Assembly: GCA_015179125.1 (NCBI GenBank)
Contig: WHVA01000263.1
Span: 62,001 to 126,000, forward strand
Length of the DNA: 64,000 nt
Source: Gautieria morchelliformis
Taxonomy: Eukaryota; Basidiomycota; Agaricomycetes; Gomphales; Gomphaceae
Direction of reading: 5' to 3'
Shown piece after piece: positions 43,094 to 55,310 of this stretch. Under the pieces are notes generated by a model. The model saw only the letters and a list, made by a program, of their open reading frames with translations. It did no database searches and was not told the origin of the DNA. Both the position numbers and the translations under genes were made by a program. The first letter of the stretch is position 1. The number at the start of each line of letters is the position of its first letter.

Positions 43094-43784
43094 TATTACG
43101 TATCGAGATTTCCGCTAAGTCGGAACTGGAAAGGACAGCGGCTTCAACTTGTAGGTTGCGCCCCCAATGAACTATTGTCCTAAGTATTTCGGAAATGAGT
43201 TGGAAGTCGGAAAGTACTGAACTAGAGGTTGGTTGGAACTTGAGTCGGAACTGAGGCGGAAGGCAGAAGACGGAAAGGCGGAGAGACTGAGGTCTTGCTA
43301 GACTCGCTGTGCTAAGAACAGGAGATAGAGCGAAGGAAATCAAGTATCGAAGTTGATTATCTGATTGCAGAATAAGAGACATACATGAGGGGGTTTTATA
43401 CAAAGCGCAAAAACAACAGGTAACGGTACAATACTAAGCAAGTTCCGGAGAGTGCGGGGATCAGATAGTCATACGGGGTAAGTAACTAATACGGAACAAT
43501 GGGGTGACAAGGGGGGTGCAGGGTAGGGTAAGTACAATGGCAAAGAACAAGGCGGGTAAGTACAATAGGCATCGGAAGAAGCGGAACTATGGAAATGGTA
43601 TCTTGCTGTGCTCAGGGTCGAGTATGGGGGCCGGTATCTGGAGGTGGCCAGGGGTACTGAAAGAACAAGGGGTCGAGGAGGGTTGCGGATATTGCGGATG
43701 TCGGAATAGAGTCGGAGGTGGCGCGGAGGTGGCGCGGAGGATATGCGGAGGTGGCGGAGATGGGTGATCGGAACAGTCGTAACA
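43094..43784. repeat. Solo LTR in G1 reverse transcriptase
   Basis: This 691-bp LTR starts TATTACG (TGTTACG in the sister copy) and ends GTCGTAACA, flanked by GTCGC (43089-43093) and GTCGT (43785-43789), a duplication with one change. It is closely similar to 62950-63610. G1 RT coding resumes directly on both sides. Confidence 0.88.
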
Positions 43785-44471
43785 GTCGTGGAAAATGGCT
43801 GTCATCAGCCGTTGGAATGTTGATGGGGTGTTGCAGTCCCCCATCTGTATCACCTGGCTCCTGAAGGTGCCAAGGATCGTTGCAAAGGCAGTCTTTTCTA
43901 CGTGATCCGGATGGATCCGGATCTGCTCGTATGCTTCTGACATATCGAGTTTTGTTCGATATCGGCAGCGAGCCATGTCGCTGCGAATGATATCTTGATC
44001 CGGGAAGGGCGTGACATCCTTCACTGTGTTCTCGTTCTGCTGGCGCAGATCGAAGATGGTTCGCAATGTACCGTTCTTCTTCGGCACACACAGCATGGGC
44101 ACGGCCTGCTGCGTGACTGCCGGAATCCACCACTTTGCAGTGGTGTATCGTTCTATCTTAGCCGACAGTTCCTCTCGGAAGTGTTTGGGGCATTCCGGTA
44201 GTCGATACCGCATGTGCTTGTTGGGATCGATGAGGTTGATCTCATGGTTGATCTCATGGTTGATCTCATGGTTGATCTCCCATAGTGGCGGGAGTTCTAA
44301 TGGAATTCCACTGACTAAGTCAGTGATTTGTTCCATCCATTCCTCGCGGAGGCGAGGAAGGTCATCATCCGTGAGGATGATGGTGGTTGGCTTAGAAGCC
44401 ATTAGGCGCTGTTGGCGTCTATTAGGTCCTGCGGCGCGCAGGCCCGCTTTCCTCTTTCCCATCGCTTTCAC
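43785..44471 (-). pseudogene. G1 reverse transcriptase, N-terminal half
   Basis: The RT fingers and palm start include MLCVPKKNGTLRTIFDLRQQ, TKLDMSEAYEQIRIHPDH and CNTPSTFQRLM. Upstream is a 12-bp tandem repeat (44236-44283) encoding four INHE units, an expansion in the segment between protease and RT. Confidence 0.85.
44236..44283 (-). repeat. 12-bp tandem repeat in G1 pol
   Basis: GTTGATCTCATG repeats nearly four times on the plus strand, encoding INHEINHEINHEIN on the minus strand. It keeps the frame, so it probably arose by slippage. Confidence 0.85.
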
Positions 44472-44549
44472 CTAACGGTGAAAGCGCCTCTCCCTACGGT
44501 TGTAGGGTGAGTTTGAGGACGAGTCATCCCGCGACTCGTTCTCCTGGCT

Positions 44550-45176
44550 TCAATGAGCCAGGTTAGGCTTCGGTGCCTGGGTGATTCTGCTCACCCGTGG
44601 CCCCTTGTCCTCGTTCATCGATCCGTCATCGTCGAACGATACCTTGCCTGTGGGGATCACTTCATTCCCCTTGCGGATCGTCCCTGGGCTCGAAAAGTCC
44701 AGGGTTATGCCGAACCTCCTTAGGAATGGTGTCCCTAAGATAGCGTCGTAATATTCGATGCTCGCTATGTCGAAATATTTGTCGTATGTCTCACGACCAA
44801 ATTTGATGGTCGTGTTCATTCCATAGTTGATCGTGGAACGGCTGCCTATGCAGGCTAGCTGCAGCGCGATTGGTTGCTCCAGGGAGAATGTCTTCATCCC
44901 TGTAGCTCACGTGAATTTGGGGGATAGCAGTACCCCTTCGCTGCTGCTATCTAGCAGACAGTGGGCTTTTACGCCGTTTATTTCCCAGTACCCCGATAGG
45001 GTACGGTTCTCACTGTGCGGGCGCGTTGGCCGCGTCCTGTGTTTGCTTCGGTGGCGATACACCGGCTCGGCCGCCTTGTCTGGCATGACCGACGTGCATG
45101 CCGCCATGGCCTTCGTGGCGGTTTCGTCTTCCAGTGCGAATCTGATCGCGCTGGACCTGTAGGTGGTGTCTTCCAC
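44550..45176 (-). pseudogene. G1 retroviral-type aspartic protease
   Basis: Two short frames share one domain: CLLDSSSEGVLLSPKFT (active site, normally DSG or DTG) at about 44915-44965 and YYDAILGTPFLRRFGITLD near 44715-44770. A stop separates them at about 44906. The Gly-to-Ser change in the active site would itself impair catalysis. Confidence 0.75.
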
Positions 45177-45379
45177 CTCCTCGTCCCATTCATAGTATCA
45201 TAGTATTGGGACGGCTCTGGGTCCCATTCTTCAGTGGGCACATCTCCGTTGTCCGGAGTGTCGTTGGGTTGGGGATCACCCTCCCCCTCTTCATTAATCT
45301 GTTGAAGAGAATTTTGACCGAGATGCGTCTCCGGATCCTCGGGCTCATCGTCGTGCCTCACGGCTGCTGTCCTTATACT

Positions 45380-46527
45380 GGACCTAAGCCGGGGGCACTC
45401 CGCCTTTTTGTGGCCAGATTGGCTGCATTCAAAGCACGTGGTGTTGCTTTGGCTGCCGCTAGGCCTATTGTTATGCTGGCCCAGCGTTTTCGTTGGTGGG
45501 GCAGGTCATGGGGACGACCCTGACGCTTGAGGCTGTTTAGCTTCAGGCGGGCATCCAGCTTGTGCTGGGCATGAGGGCGGTAGCCGTTGTCCTGTTCCGC
45601 TTCTTGCGAACAGGCTGGGTCTCGTCAGGCCCGTTTGTGTCAACGGCTTGCTCCCTGTGAGCTGGGCAGCGCTTGCCGTTGCTACTGCGCTTTCTGTGCG
45701 GTGCATCCCCATGTTGTATCGGGATGCCTCCTCGATCATCTGGGCCGTCTTGAAGAGTTGCTCTATTGAGCTGCTCTTGGCATTATAGCCCTTTTTGAGG
45801 ACCTCGTTGTGCAGCGTTTCGTGCAGCGCCAATACGAACCGTCTCTGGAACGTGTAATCGTCTGGCAGATGTATCATACGTGCTGCATATTTCGTGAGCT
45901 CGTTCAGCATCTCCTGAACGGTTTTCATGCCCTGCATGACCGCGTCGAATTTATTCGATGCATGGTAGTACGTTAGTGTGTGCAGGAACCTTTTTTGAAG
46001 GCCTTGCATCACAGTTTCCAGCGTCCAGCTGTGGACCTGGCGATTGAAGCGTTCAATGTTTCGAAGGAACCACTCCTGGGCTTTGCCGGTGAGGCGAGTG
46101 CCCACATAGCCGACCTGCATGTCGATGCTGGTTGGCCCTAGGAGGCAATTTATTTTCAGCCATCGTAGGATGGCTGCCACAAAGATTTCAAACTCTTCGA
46201 GGTCAGATCCCCTGGCATATGGCTCAGGGTGAGCCAATTTTACGCTGGCTTTCGCTAGCACAGACTTCTCCGGGTCTGTGTCCGCGGTGTCTGCTAACGC
46301 CACGTGGATCATCCGTGTGATCCCGTCGTACGGCTCCATTGGTACGACGTCGGCCTGGTCAGGGATTCCCTGGCCTTCCGTTGGGGCCATGGATCGCTCG
46401 CACGGTTGTGACGCCGTGCAGGGCAGGCTGTTATATGCCCTGATGGGCCCCGGGCCCGGATCGGGCTCGGGATCGGGAGCATTTTGTGCTCTCAGTTCCG
46501 GGGGCGTTTTGTGCCTGGTGTCCCCGG
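45380..46527 (-). pseudogene. G1 Gag, C-terminal part with zinc knuckle
   Basis: A Gypsy Gag capsid segment (DLEEFEIFVAAILRWL, QVGYVGTRLTGKAQEWF, DDYTFQRRFVLALHETLH) is followed near 45400-45480, in another frame, by the zinc knuckle CFECSQSGHKKAEC. The N-terminal part of the same Gag lies at 52678-53094, on the other side of G2. Confidence 0.82.
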
Positions 46528-47005
46528 TGTAAGGGCAACCCTGGCTGGTTGTGGAGATCACACTACCACACAACTGACAAGGGGAAATCCAAAGTCTGTA
46601 TAAATGAACAGAGTATACAAGAGAGGGGATTCTCACCTGACAAGGGGAAATCCAAAGAGAAAAGTCTAAGGACCCCCAATGTCAGCGAGCCCGTATTATA
46701 CTACGCTGCGCAGCCAGGGACAACACTTGGCACCCGCCATCAACCCTGCATCCCCCTGACCTCCCTGACCCTTGATCGACCCTTGATGCCACCTATTATG
46801 CGAGTCGCTTGATTTCCGACACTGTTCCGAGAGTGGAAGTCGGAAATTGGAGTGGAACTGGAAAAGTGAACAGAACCGGTGGAAGTTCTCCCAGAAGCGG
46901 AATCATTTCCGAAAGCGGAGGCGGAGATGGAATCGGAACCGGAAGCAGAGTTGGAAATGGAGTCGGAAATGGAACTGGAAATGGAAAACAGGGTGTCCCC
47001 TGACA
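46528..47005 (-). repeat. G2 3' LTR
   Basis: At 478 bp it is 62 bp longer than its partner because CTGACAAGGGGAAATCCAAAG occurs twice (about 46574 and 46637) with a unique spacer. The rest is nearly identical to 52262-52677. Confidence 0.9.
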
Positions 47006-48347
47006 TCACCCCCCCTCTAGCGTGCTGCATCCTCGAAGCACGGGACACGAGTGACTGAAATGCCAGTGAGCGGATTCGGCGAGGGGCACCAGGGTGTGTC
47101 CTATAGAACTCGCGGAGTTTGTCCGGAGCAGATACATCTTGCTCCGGGACCCACGAATTCTCCTCATACCCATACCCTTCCCATTTCACGAGGAATTGGA
47201 GTCGTCCTCGCACAAACCGGCTGTCCAGGATCCGTTCCACCACATAGTGCTCTTCCCCATCTACAATTTCCAGTGGAGGTGGCGGACGAGCCTTCCGACC
47301 TGGAATTGGGTCCTCAGGCATAGGGAGTAACTTCACCACATTGAAGACAGGGTGGAGGCGGGACATGGACATCGGAAGTTGGAGGCGGTATGCATTCCGT
47401 CCAACCCTCCGCATCACTGTGAAGGGCCCAAGGTAGCGGTGGGCAAGCTTCTGCGAAGGGCGTGTGGTGCGGATGTCACTTGCATCTAGATATACCTTGT
47501 CTCCAACTTGGTACTCCAGGGCCGGAACCCGGCGTTGGTTGTAGTACCTTGCCATGTCATCCTTGGCCTTCGCAAGGGCCAACTTGGCTTCCGAAAGGGT
47601 GGAGTCCATGCGGTCTCGGAACTCATTGACCGTCTCGAGTCGGGACTCAGCCTGGCGTGGTTCGAAGCCCATCCGCGGGTGCCGTCCGGAGTCAAGCATG
47701 AAGGGAGTCTGTTGGGTGGCGGAATGTACATGGTTGTTGTATTGGAATTCCGCCAGTGGAAGTAACTCATCCCAGTCATCCTGCCTCTCATTGACAAAGA
47801 GGCGGAGATATTGCTCCAACTCCTGATTGACCCGTTCCGTCTGTCCGTCACCCTGTGGATGGTATGCTGTTGTGGTAGCCAGCTTTATGCCGAGCAGGCG
47901 GTAGAGCTCCCGAGTCAGTTCCGCGACAAACTGCGGACCTTGGTCGGAAACAACTTGCTTCGGGAGTCCATGTAACTTCCAGACATGTGCAAGGAACAGA
48001 CGGGCCGCTCCGAGGGCTGTGATCGTTGTGTGCGTCGGAATGAAGTGGGACACCTTGCTTACCGAGTCCACGACGTTCATGATCGCGTCGTAGCCATGAG
48101 ACTCTGGAAGTTCAACGATGAAGTCGACACTGATGGTGTCCCAGCGGGATTCAGGAATTGGGAGCGGAACAAGTTCTCTGACGGGCGGATGTCGTTGCGC
48201 TTTGGTTTGGAGACAAAGGTCGCATGTCTTCACGTACTGTCCAATGTAGCGGGACATCTGAGGCCACCAGTAATTCCGAGCTACTAATTCCAGTGTCTTC
48301 CACCTGCCAGCATGCCCAGCGACCCGTGTGTCATGGTGCTGGGACAC
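47006..48347 (-). pseudogene. G2 integrase and chromodomain
   Basis: An uninterrupted frame gives the HHCC region (SQHHDTRVAGHAG ... CDLCLQTK), the core (ISVDFIVELP, VVSDQGPQF, PQGDGQTERVNQEL), the C-terminal GDKVYLDASDI and LGPFTV segments, and a chromodomain (EEHYVVERILDSRF, LVKWEGYGYEENSWVPEQD). It reads on into the LTR. It differs in frame from the upstream RT by one base near 48340. Confidence 0.88.
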
Positions 48348-50692
48348 GATGCGGCGGCGGAGGTCCGCCCACCTGGAACATAGACCTTGCCTCTGAAGTG
48401 GAGCATTCCATCACGTTCCGACCATTCCGCTGCCCGTACCGACCGTGAGTGTCCTTTCCGAAGTTCCTCCACTGCCTTCACCACCAACTCCTCTTTCTCT
48501 CCATTCCGGTACTGCCTCCGGATGTCTCGGAGCATTTCCGCTTCCGCCCCAACTGCAGTCACTCCCTCTAGGGCACGGATTGCAAAGAGACTTGGGCGGA
48601 GCAGTGTCATATCCGCATTGTCTCCACTTCCGCTTCCATGATCCGCACGGCAGGATAGGGCATCGGGCTTGCCCATGGTGCGGCCGGGGCGGTGGTGGAG
48701 CATGAAGTCGAACCGGGACAGGTGCAGGGACCACCGCGCTTGTCGTCGGTTCAACTTCTTGGATGTGCGGAAATACTCGAGGTTTTTGTGGTATGTCCAG
48801 ATCTCAAACGGGCATAGAGCACCCTCGAGGAAATGTCGCCACTCCTCCAGCGCTTGGATGATTGCCAGCATCGCTTTGTCGTGGATCTCATAGTTCCGCT
48901 CGACCGGACTAAGGCTTTTAGAGAAGAAGGCAATCGGATGCCATCCCCCATCATCTTCCGATGATTGTTGTGACAAGACAGCTCCTGTAGCTGTGTCGGA
49001 AGAATCTGCCTCGACTCGATAAGGGCGAGAGTCATCGGGAAAGATCAGGACTGGGGCAGACGTGATCAGCTCCTTGAGTTTGTCAAAGGAGGCCTGTTCC
49101 GGCTCTCCCCACTGCCATCCAACCTCCTTCTTGGTGAGGTTGAAGAGGGCACGAGCGTGGCAGGAGAAGTCCTTGATGAACCGCCGGTAGAAATTGACAA
49201 ACCCAATGAAGGACTGGACCTCCTTCTTGTTCCGTGGCACGGGCCACTCCGATACACCGGAAACTTTGACTGGGTCCATTTCCACCTTTCCTTCTGACAC
49301 AATCACCCCAAGATACTCTATCCGCGTCCGCTCAAATTCGCACTTTTCCGGCTTGAGACACAGGTTGTACTCCCGGAGCCGTTCCAGCACTCTCCGCACG
49401 ACTTCCCGATGTTCCGACATTGTTTTTGTGAAGATGAGGATGTCATCGAGGTAGACGCAGGCAACCCCTTCTGCTATCATGTCACGGAAAATGTCATTCA
49501 TCATCGTCTGGAATGTGGCGGGACTGTTGGTGAGGCCAAATAACATGACCTGTGGCTCAAAGAGTCCGCGGTTGGTGCGGAATGCGGCCTTCCACTCGTC
49601 TCCCTCCCGGATCCGAACATTATTGAAGCCCCAGTGGACATCCAGCTTAGTGAAGTACTTTGCCCTGCGGAGTTGTGTGATTAGTTCGGAAATGAGTGGA
49701 ATGGGGTACCGGTTCTTGATCGTGATCGCATTCAAGGCCCGGTAATCCTGCACAAGTCTGAGCGAGCCGTCCTTCTTCTTGATGAAGAATACCGGAGATG
49801 CCATGGGTGACTTGGAGGGGCGGATCCTCCCTGTACGGAGGTTTTCCACAAGGAATGCATCGAGCTCTACCTGCTCCTTGGGTGACAGCGGGTAGACTTT
49901 GCAGTTGGTGGGCTTTGACCCAGGCTCCAACTCGATGGCATGGTCCCACAGCTTCCGTGGAGGCAGGGCATCAAACGACTCCTTGGCAAAGACGTCCTCG
50001 AACTCCCGCAGGTACTCCGGGATTTCCACCTCCACTCTATCATGCTTCTTGGAGGCTTCAGCAAGGCGTTGCGAAATATTTCCGGTGGCGCGGATGTGTT
50101 CCGCTTCTGGCGGAAGGTTCATATACAGCAAGTGCTCCCCTTCTGCCAGAGTGTCTTCCGGGCCGAGTCGGATGACGTCGGAATCGGAATCGGAAGTGGG
50201 ACCTGGTTCAAATTCCTCTTCCGAGTCTTCTTCTGCAAGCAGTGGATGGGGGCCAGAACGACATGTCTGTATGAGCCGTTCGGTTTTCCGCTGCTCCTGG
50301 CGTTCCTTCCGCACTTCCAACCGGCACATGTGACACTTGGCTGGGCATCGACTCATCAGTACCTTCCGAGTCTGCCAATTGATCTCCGGGTTGTGCTCCT
50401 GAAGCCAGGTAAACCCGAGGATGATGTCTTGCTTCCCCAGGCTGGTGACTGCAAAGGAAGTGCGTTCTGTGTGTCCGTCGTAGCGGAGAATTGTGTCTAC
50501 TATCTCTGTGATAGACCCTGACTCATTGGGGCTTCCATCCACATTGAACACCGGGATTGCACGTTGCAACTTCCGTGTAGTCAGTCGGTTCCGTTCCACA
50601 TAGTCCCGGTCCATAAACTGACCAGTGGCCCCGCAATCAACAAGGGCGGGTCCGGATTTGACTTCCACCGTATCTGTCGTCTGGATCTCCAC
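48284..50692 (-). pseudogene. G2 protease, reverse transcriptase, RNase H
   Basis: An 802-codon frame holds the protease (ALVDCGATGQFMD, Cys for the usual Ser; DIILGFTWL), RT (PVFFIKKKDGSLRLVQDYRA, TKLDVHWGFNNVRI, CVYLDDILIFT) and RNase H (VEADSSDTATGAVLSQQ, YEIHDKAMLAIIQALEEWR, DALSCRADHG). It is open across the whole region; only the 1-base shift at its end separates it from integrase. Confidence 0.88.
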
Positions 50693-50909
50693 CTTAATGA
50701 CTAGTGACTTGGGGCCAGGGGTGGCAGCAACAACATAGCGCTTTGGGAGGCGTCTCTCCCAAGGGCGGATGCGGGATGGATGGGTGTCGGATTTGGTTTT
50801 TGTGTGACTTTATCCGGTGGGTCTGTACGAAGTGAGGGGTGTGGGGGCTTTTCATTCTCTACTTCAAGACAGGCAAACCGGTTATGTACAGGCAGCAGGG
50901 GCACACATC

Positions 50910-52261
50910 TCACCCACTGCGCGTCACAAAATCCGACGCATCTTCCACTTCCGATGCACCATGTTCCGCATTTTCGGAAATTCCTTCCGCAGTGGGCACT
51001 CCGCTTATGTCTGCGAGTGCGAGGAACTCTGGAAGGAGCTCAAGCTTCTCCTCTGTGGTCATAAGCCGGATGTCAAAGGCTTGGGGGCACTTGCGGGCAT
51101 AGTGGCCTGGTTGTCGGCATCGGAAGCAGGTGATGGCTCCGTGGCCTTTTCCGCGCATGCGGTCAACATCCATCGGGGAAGGGCCACTCTTCGAGGGAGG
51201 GGGGCTAGGGTTCCTAACAGGAGCAGGCGGAGCAACCATCGGAAATATTTTCCGTGTGGGAACGAATGCACTTCTGGGTTTTGGCACGGGTGGAGCAGGA
51301 CGAGCAGAACTGCGTGTCATGTTCCGGTTTGTCTCCACAAAGGCCTCGTTTGCTTCCCTGTTTCGGGACACCCTTCGCGCAGCTTGGTACCACCCTTCCG
51401 GGTCATCGAAATCCGGAGCTCCATCCCCAAGCAGCGCAACTTGGTTCTGGAGTGTCGGATCAAGCCCTCATCGGAATTTGATGACGATCATCTTGTCGTC
51501 GTCATACTCCGCAAGGTCGATGAGCTCCTGGAAGCGGTCAATGTAGTCATCGACCGCATCCTTGGCCTGGTCCCCTCGAGCTTCGTAAGGGCTGTGAGCT
51601 GCTCATTTTTCGGGCAGAACTGGTCGGAAAATGTTTTCTCGAAGGCGTCCCAGTCCCGGAAGTAGTTCCCCTTGCCCTTTGCTTCATGTCGGATCACCTT
51701 GTTTGAAAAACGGGCTGCGCGATCCGACTTGAAAAAGGACAATGTCCAGTGAATCCAAGCCTGGTCGTTCGGAAAGAGGTCTCCGACAATTGTGAAGTAG
51801 ATGCTGCATGTGTTGAAGAATGCGCGTCCCTTCTCCCGATCTCCGTCAAAGTCCGCCGGAGTTGCGGGTTTGACCTTTGCCAACTTTGCGGACATCCTCT
51901 CTTCTGCCAGTTCCGCTTTTCCGAAATCTGGCTCATCCAGCATTGCATTTCCACCACCTTGTGGAATATCCAACTTAGCCAAAATCGTTTGTAAGGCTGT
52001 TTCAATTGCGTCGGTCTTCATCCGGTTCCGCGTCAATTCCTCCTCCATATTCCGAAGGCGATCATCCGGGTCCATGTCAGAAAGGGAAGTATGGGACGGG
52101 ATTTCCGGGGTTGGGAGCTCAACGTAAGAAGAGGGGCTGTCGTATACCATGTGTGCGGAAGAGGTTGCAATCTCCGAGTCGCTGTCTCCGATTCCGAATG
52201 CACCTATGGCGAATGCAACGCGCAGTATGACCGCTGGTCCTCTAGGGGAGAGACCTTTCTG
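50910..52261 (-). pseudogene. G2 Gag
   Basis: Two frames meet near 51480. The first (from about 52080, MDPDDRLRNMEEELTRNR) is a coiled-coil start and capsid (DREKGRAFFNTCSIYF, DWDAFEKTFSDQF). The second carries a basic region and the zinc knuckle CFRCRQPGHYARKC near 51120. Sequence upstream of the Met at about 52080 overlaps the leader, so that Met is preferred over one inside the LTR. Confidence 0.8.
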
Positions 52262-52677
52262 CTGTACGGGCAACCCTGGCTGGTTGTGGAGATCACACTA
52301 CCACACAACTGACAAGGGGAAATCCAAAGAGAAAAGTCTAAGGACCCCCAATGTCAGTGAGCCCGTATTATACTACGCTGCGCAGCCAGGGACAACACTT
52401 GGCACCCGCCATCAACCCTGCATCCCCCTGACCTCCCTGACCCTTGATCGACCCTTGATGCCACCTATTATGCGAGTCGCTTGATTTCCGACACTGTTCC
52501 GAGAGCGGAAGTCAGAAATTGGAGTGGAACTGGAAAAGTGAACAGAACCGGTGGAAGTTCTCCCAGAAGCGGAATCATTTCCGAAAGCGGAGGCGGAGAT
52601 GGAATCGGAACCGGAAGCGGAGTCGGAAATGGAGTCGGAACTGGAACTGGAAATGGAAAACAGGGTGTCCCCTGACA
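52262..52677 (-). repeat. G2 5' LTR
   Basis: This 416-bp LTR has TGTACGGGCAACC at its inner plus-strand start and GTGTCCCCTGACA at its outer end. The target duplication CCCGG follows. Confidence 0.92.
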
Positions 52678-53094
52678 CCCGGTCAGTCCCACGTTGCAGA
52701 TCCGTAGCCTGCTGTTGTAGGCTGCACGCGCTTGCCATGCGTCCTGTACGGCTTGCGTGAGCTGCTCGTCGGGCAGCTGAGCGGTGTGGCTGTGGGCCAC
52801 TGTTTCTTCAGCGTTCTTCGCTAGTAGCTCGAGTGCCCGTGTGTGGCGGCGCGCGGCTGCGGCTTCTTTACGCTGCCAGTGTGCGACTTCGAGCTCTAAG
52901 CTCTCGGTCGTCGTTTCAGAGTCAGGCTCTGAGGCGACCTGCTCCCTAACGATCTGTTGGATCATCTTACGGCTGTCCGTTGGGGCAGCCGGTTGCTCTT
53001 GAGGTTCGTTCCCGAACCTTACATCCTGTTCGACCGGGATGGCTGGCGGTGGCATTCGCTGCTTGTCTCGCTCCTTTCGGCGCGGGTCTTCCAT
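52678..53094 (-). pseudogene. G1 Gag N-terminus
   Basis: The ATG at 53094 starts MEDPRRKERDKQRMPPPAIP and a predicted helical, Glu/Ala-rich segment (SLELEVAHWQRKEAAAARRH). It breaks at the G2 insertion and continues at 46527. Confidence 0.7.
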
Positions 53095-53700
53095 GTTGCA
53101 ACTGCGTTCGTTGGCTGCGGATTGTCACGAGCTCGGACGAGTTGCGTTGTGTTCCCCACGTGGGCGGAGGGCTTTTTATTTTTATTTTTATTTTTTTTAT
53201 ATCCATTTTTATCTATTGAGTCGTATGCTTATGTAAGATATTACAGCGCGTGTAGCTAGCGAGTGGCCATGGTCATAGATCGAAGCATGTGCCCTAGGGC
53301 AGGGGGGACCTAAACCGGTCTAACGTCCCTTAGAAATTAGGATCTGTATGGTAAGCCGATAGACAATAATTAATGTGTACGGGCATGTCCCGAAGCACGT
53401 TCGAAAGAGCCCGCAATAAGTCGTGTCTACCTATGAAAGAGTCCGCTGGATGGAGTAATAATAGAAATAGAAATCGGCCTGGAGCCGGACTGCGTGTTCG
53501 GGGCGGGGCCAACAGGTGGGCTCAGGTGCCGGCTCTGGCGCAGGTTTGTGCGAGTGGGCATACGGGCGTGGGCAACGCACGATGGGAAGATCGGCTGGGA
53601 TGCGGTTCGGAGGGGCGTCGATGAGCGGGGCATGGTGCGGTGCCTGTACAAAAATGAGTGTTAGTGCTAAGCGGGTATGCTTTGACTGGTGGGGTCTATT

Positions 53701-55310
53701 CTATTTTGTGTGATGGGATGGGAGAGGAGAGGAGAGGAAGATGGGGAGGGAGGGGTCTGCTATAGTGGGAGTGGGAGTTGGGGTTGGAAGCGCTTGGTCG
53801 CGTTCACATAATCTAACATATAGTCGATACATGGGGTCCGAAAGGAGCTTGGTCAGGTTGAGTGCGTTGCGCCTCAGGACGTTGATCATGGGCTGTGCAT
53901 GAGAGTAGGAAGTGTCGTACGGTTTCTTCATGTTGGTTACAGGCCAGACATATTGGCATATTGCTGGGTCCAATTTTGTGCAGGTGCCGTTGGAGAGGGG
54001 TGTGCCCCTTTTGTAGTTGTACGAGGATGCTGGACTGCCGCCTTGGGAGCGCTCCCGCTATCTTGCGGTAGCTGGCTGATGGGGCGCTCGGGTCCACAAT
54101 TTGGAACCTCTGGTACCGGGGGAGATTCTGTGAAAAGACGCTTAGTTTTCTCAGTGAGCCGCTTTTTGTATACCATCTTGAGTGCCGACTTGCTGCTCGG
54201 TAGGGGCGCTCGCAACTTTCTAGGGAGGGATTGGGCCGGGCTGCTGTGCCCTTTTGCCGCTTCTTTGGCTAGCTGATCAGCCTCTTCGTTTCCCTTGACA
54301 CCCTTGTGTCCTGGTACCCATCGGACTTCAAACGGCACCCCTGGGTGTCGTTGTGCTGTGCGCGCCATCTGCTTGAGAAAGTAGTTGGTTAGGTGTTGCC
54401 CTGGGCCACTTTGACGACCCTTAAGCGCCTTGATTAGCACCTGGTTGTCGACCGCGATAGAGACCCCATCTAGGAAGTCGAATTCCTGTAACATCGTCGC
54501 TGCGAGGATGAGCCCTACCGCTTCTGCTTCATATACTGTATGTGTTGATTCGGTTCCTAGGTGAAGTTGCAGTTTCTTTCGCTGTGTTCCATTGATGTAG
54601 AGTATGGCAGCGGCTCCTACTCCGCCCTCGTAGCCGGATCCATCCGAGTAGATTTGGATAGAGGACTTGTCCTGCTTGTCGCGGGTGATCGCCTCCTTCT
54701 CGTCGCTTGCGATGGTTGTGTGTACCGGTGGGTTCCACGTCGGTTCTTGCTGCATTACCCTGATTGTCTCAACTGCTCCTGGCGTTAGGTCGTGAGCTTG
54801 GAGTAACTCATGCAGCGGGGAGCGGTGCCTCTTCTCCTGTTGTGCTGCTTTGCACAGGCGCGCGTGAAGTGGGTGCGAGGGCGGAAGTGTGAGCATGCGT
54901 ATTGTCGCGTTGTAGGTGTATCTGTCCAGGGCTAACTGCATCGGAAGTAAGTCAGCGTGCACGTCAAGTAAATCAGTAGGTGTTGAGTGGAGGGCTCCTG
55001 TGATATACAATGATGCCATTCTCTATACTCTGGCGAGTTTTGAAGTGAAGCCCACCGCTCCCTGTGTCTTCTTATCGGTGTCGCCTTTGCGGACTGGCTT
55101 GTACCATACGTCGGCTGCGTAGAACATTTTGGGAATGGCTATACTGAGGTAGAGGTGCCTCATGTTGCGATAGGACATGCCGCTGGATGGCTTGGACAGC
55201 CGTCGGAATTGCAGAACCCAGTCCGTGCCCTTAGCTGTGGCAAGTGCTGCTTGCTCCTTGAATCGCAGCTCACAGTCGAGTATCACACCAAGTAACTTGT
55301 GTGATTGCAT
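53701..55310 (-). pseudogene. LINE ORF2 C-terminal part: RNase H and zinc finger
   Basis: RNase H residues are all present: IQIYSDGSGYEGGVGAA, TVYEAEAVGLILAA, VSIAVDNQVLI and WVPGHKGVKGNEEADQLA. A C-terminal CLACNQHEETVRHFLLSC finger follows at about 53890-53945 in another frame. An in-frame TAG at 55020 (expected CAG, ARV*RM) and a one-base shift near 55300 separate it from RT. Confidence 0.85.

Larger units (their letters stand above)
46528..52677 (-). mobile_element. Ty3/Gypsy element G2 inside G1 Gag
   Basis: The 6.15-kb element has LTRs at 46528-47005 and 52262-52677 and target duplication CCCGG (46523-46527, 52678-52682). Minus-strand order: LTR, Gag with zinc knuckle, protease, RT, RNase H, integrase, chromodomain, LTR. 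LTR ends are TGTCAGGGGACACCC and TACA. The coding sequence is largely complete, with frame changes near 51480 and 48340. The pentamer TTCCG/CGGAA is strikingly frequent throughout. Confidence 0.93.
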
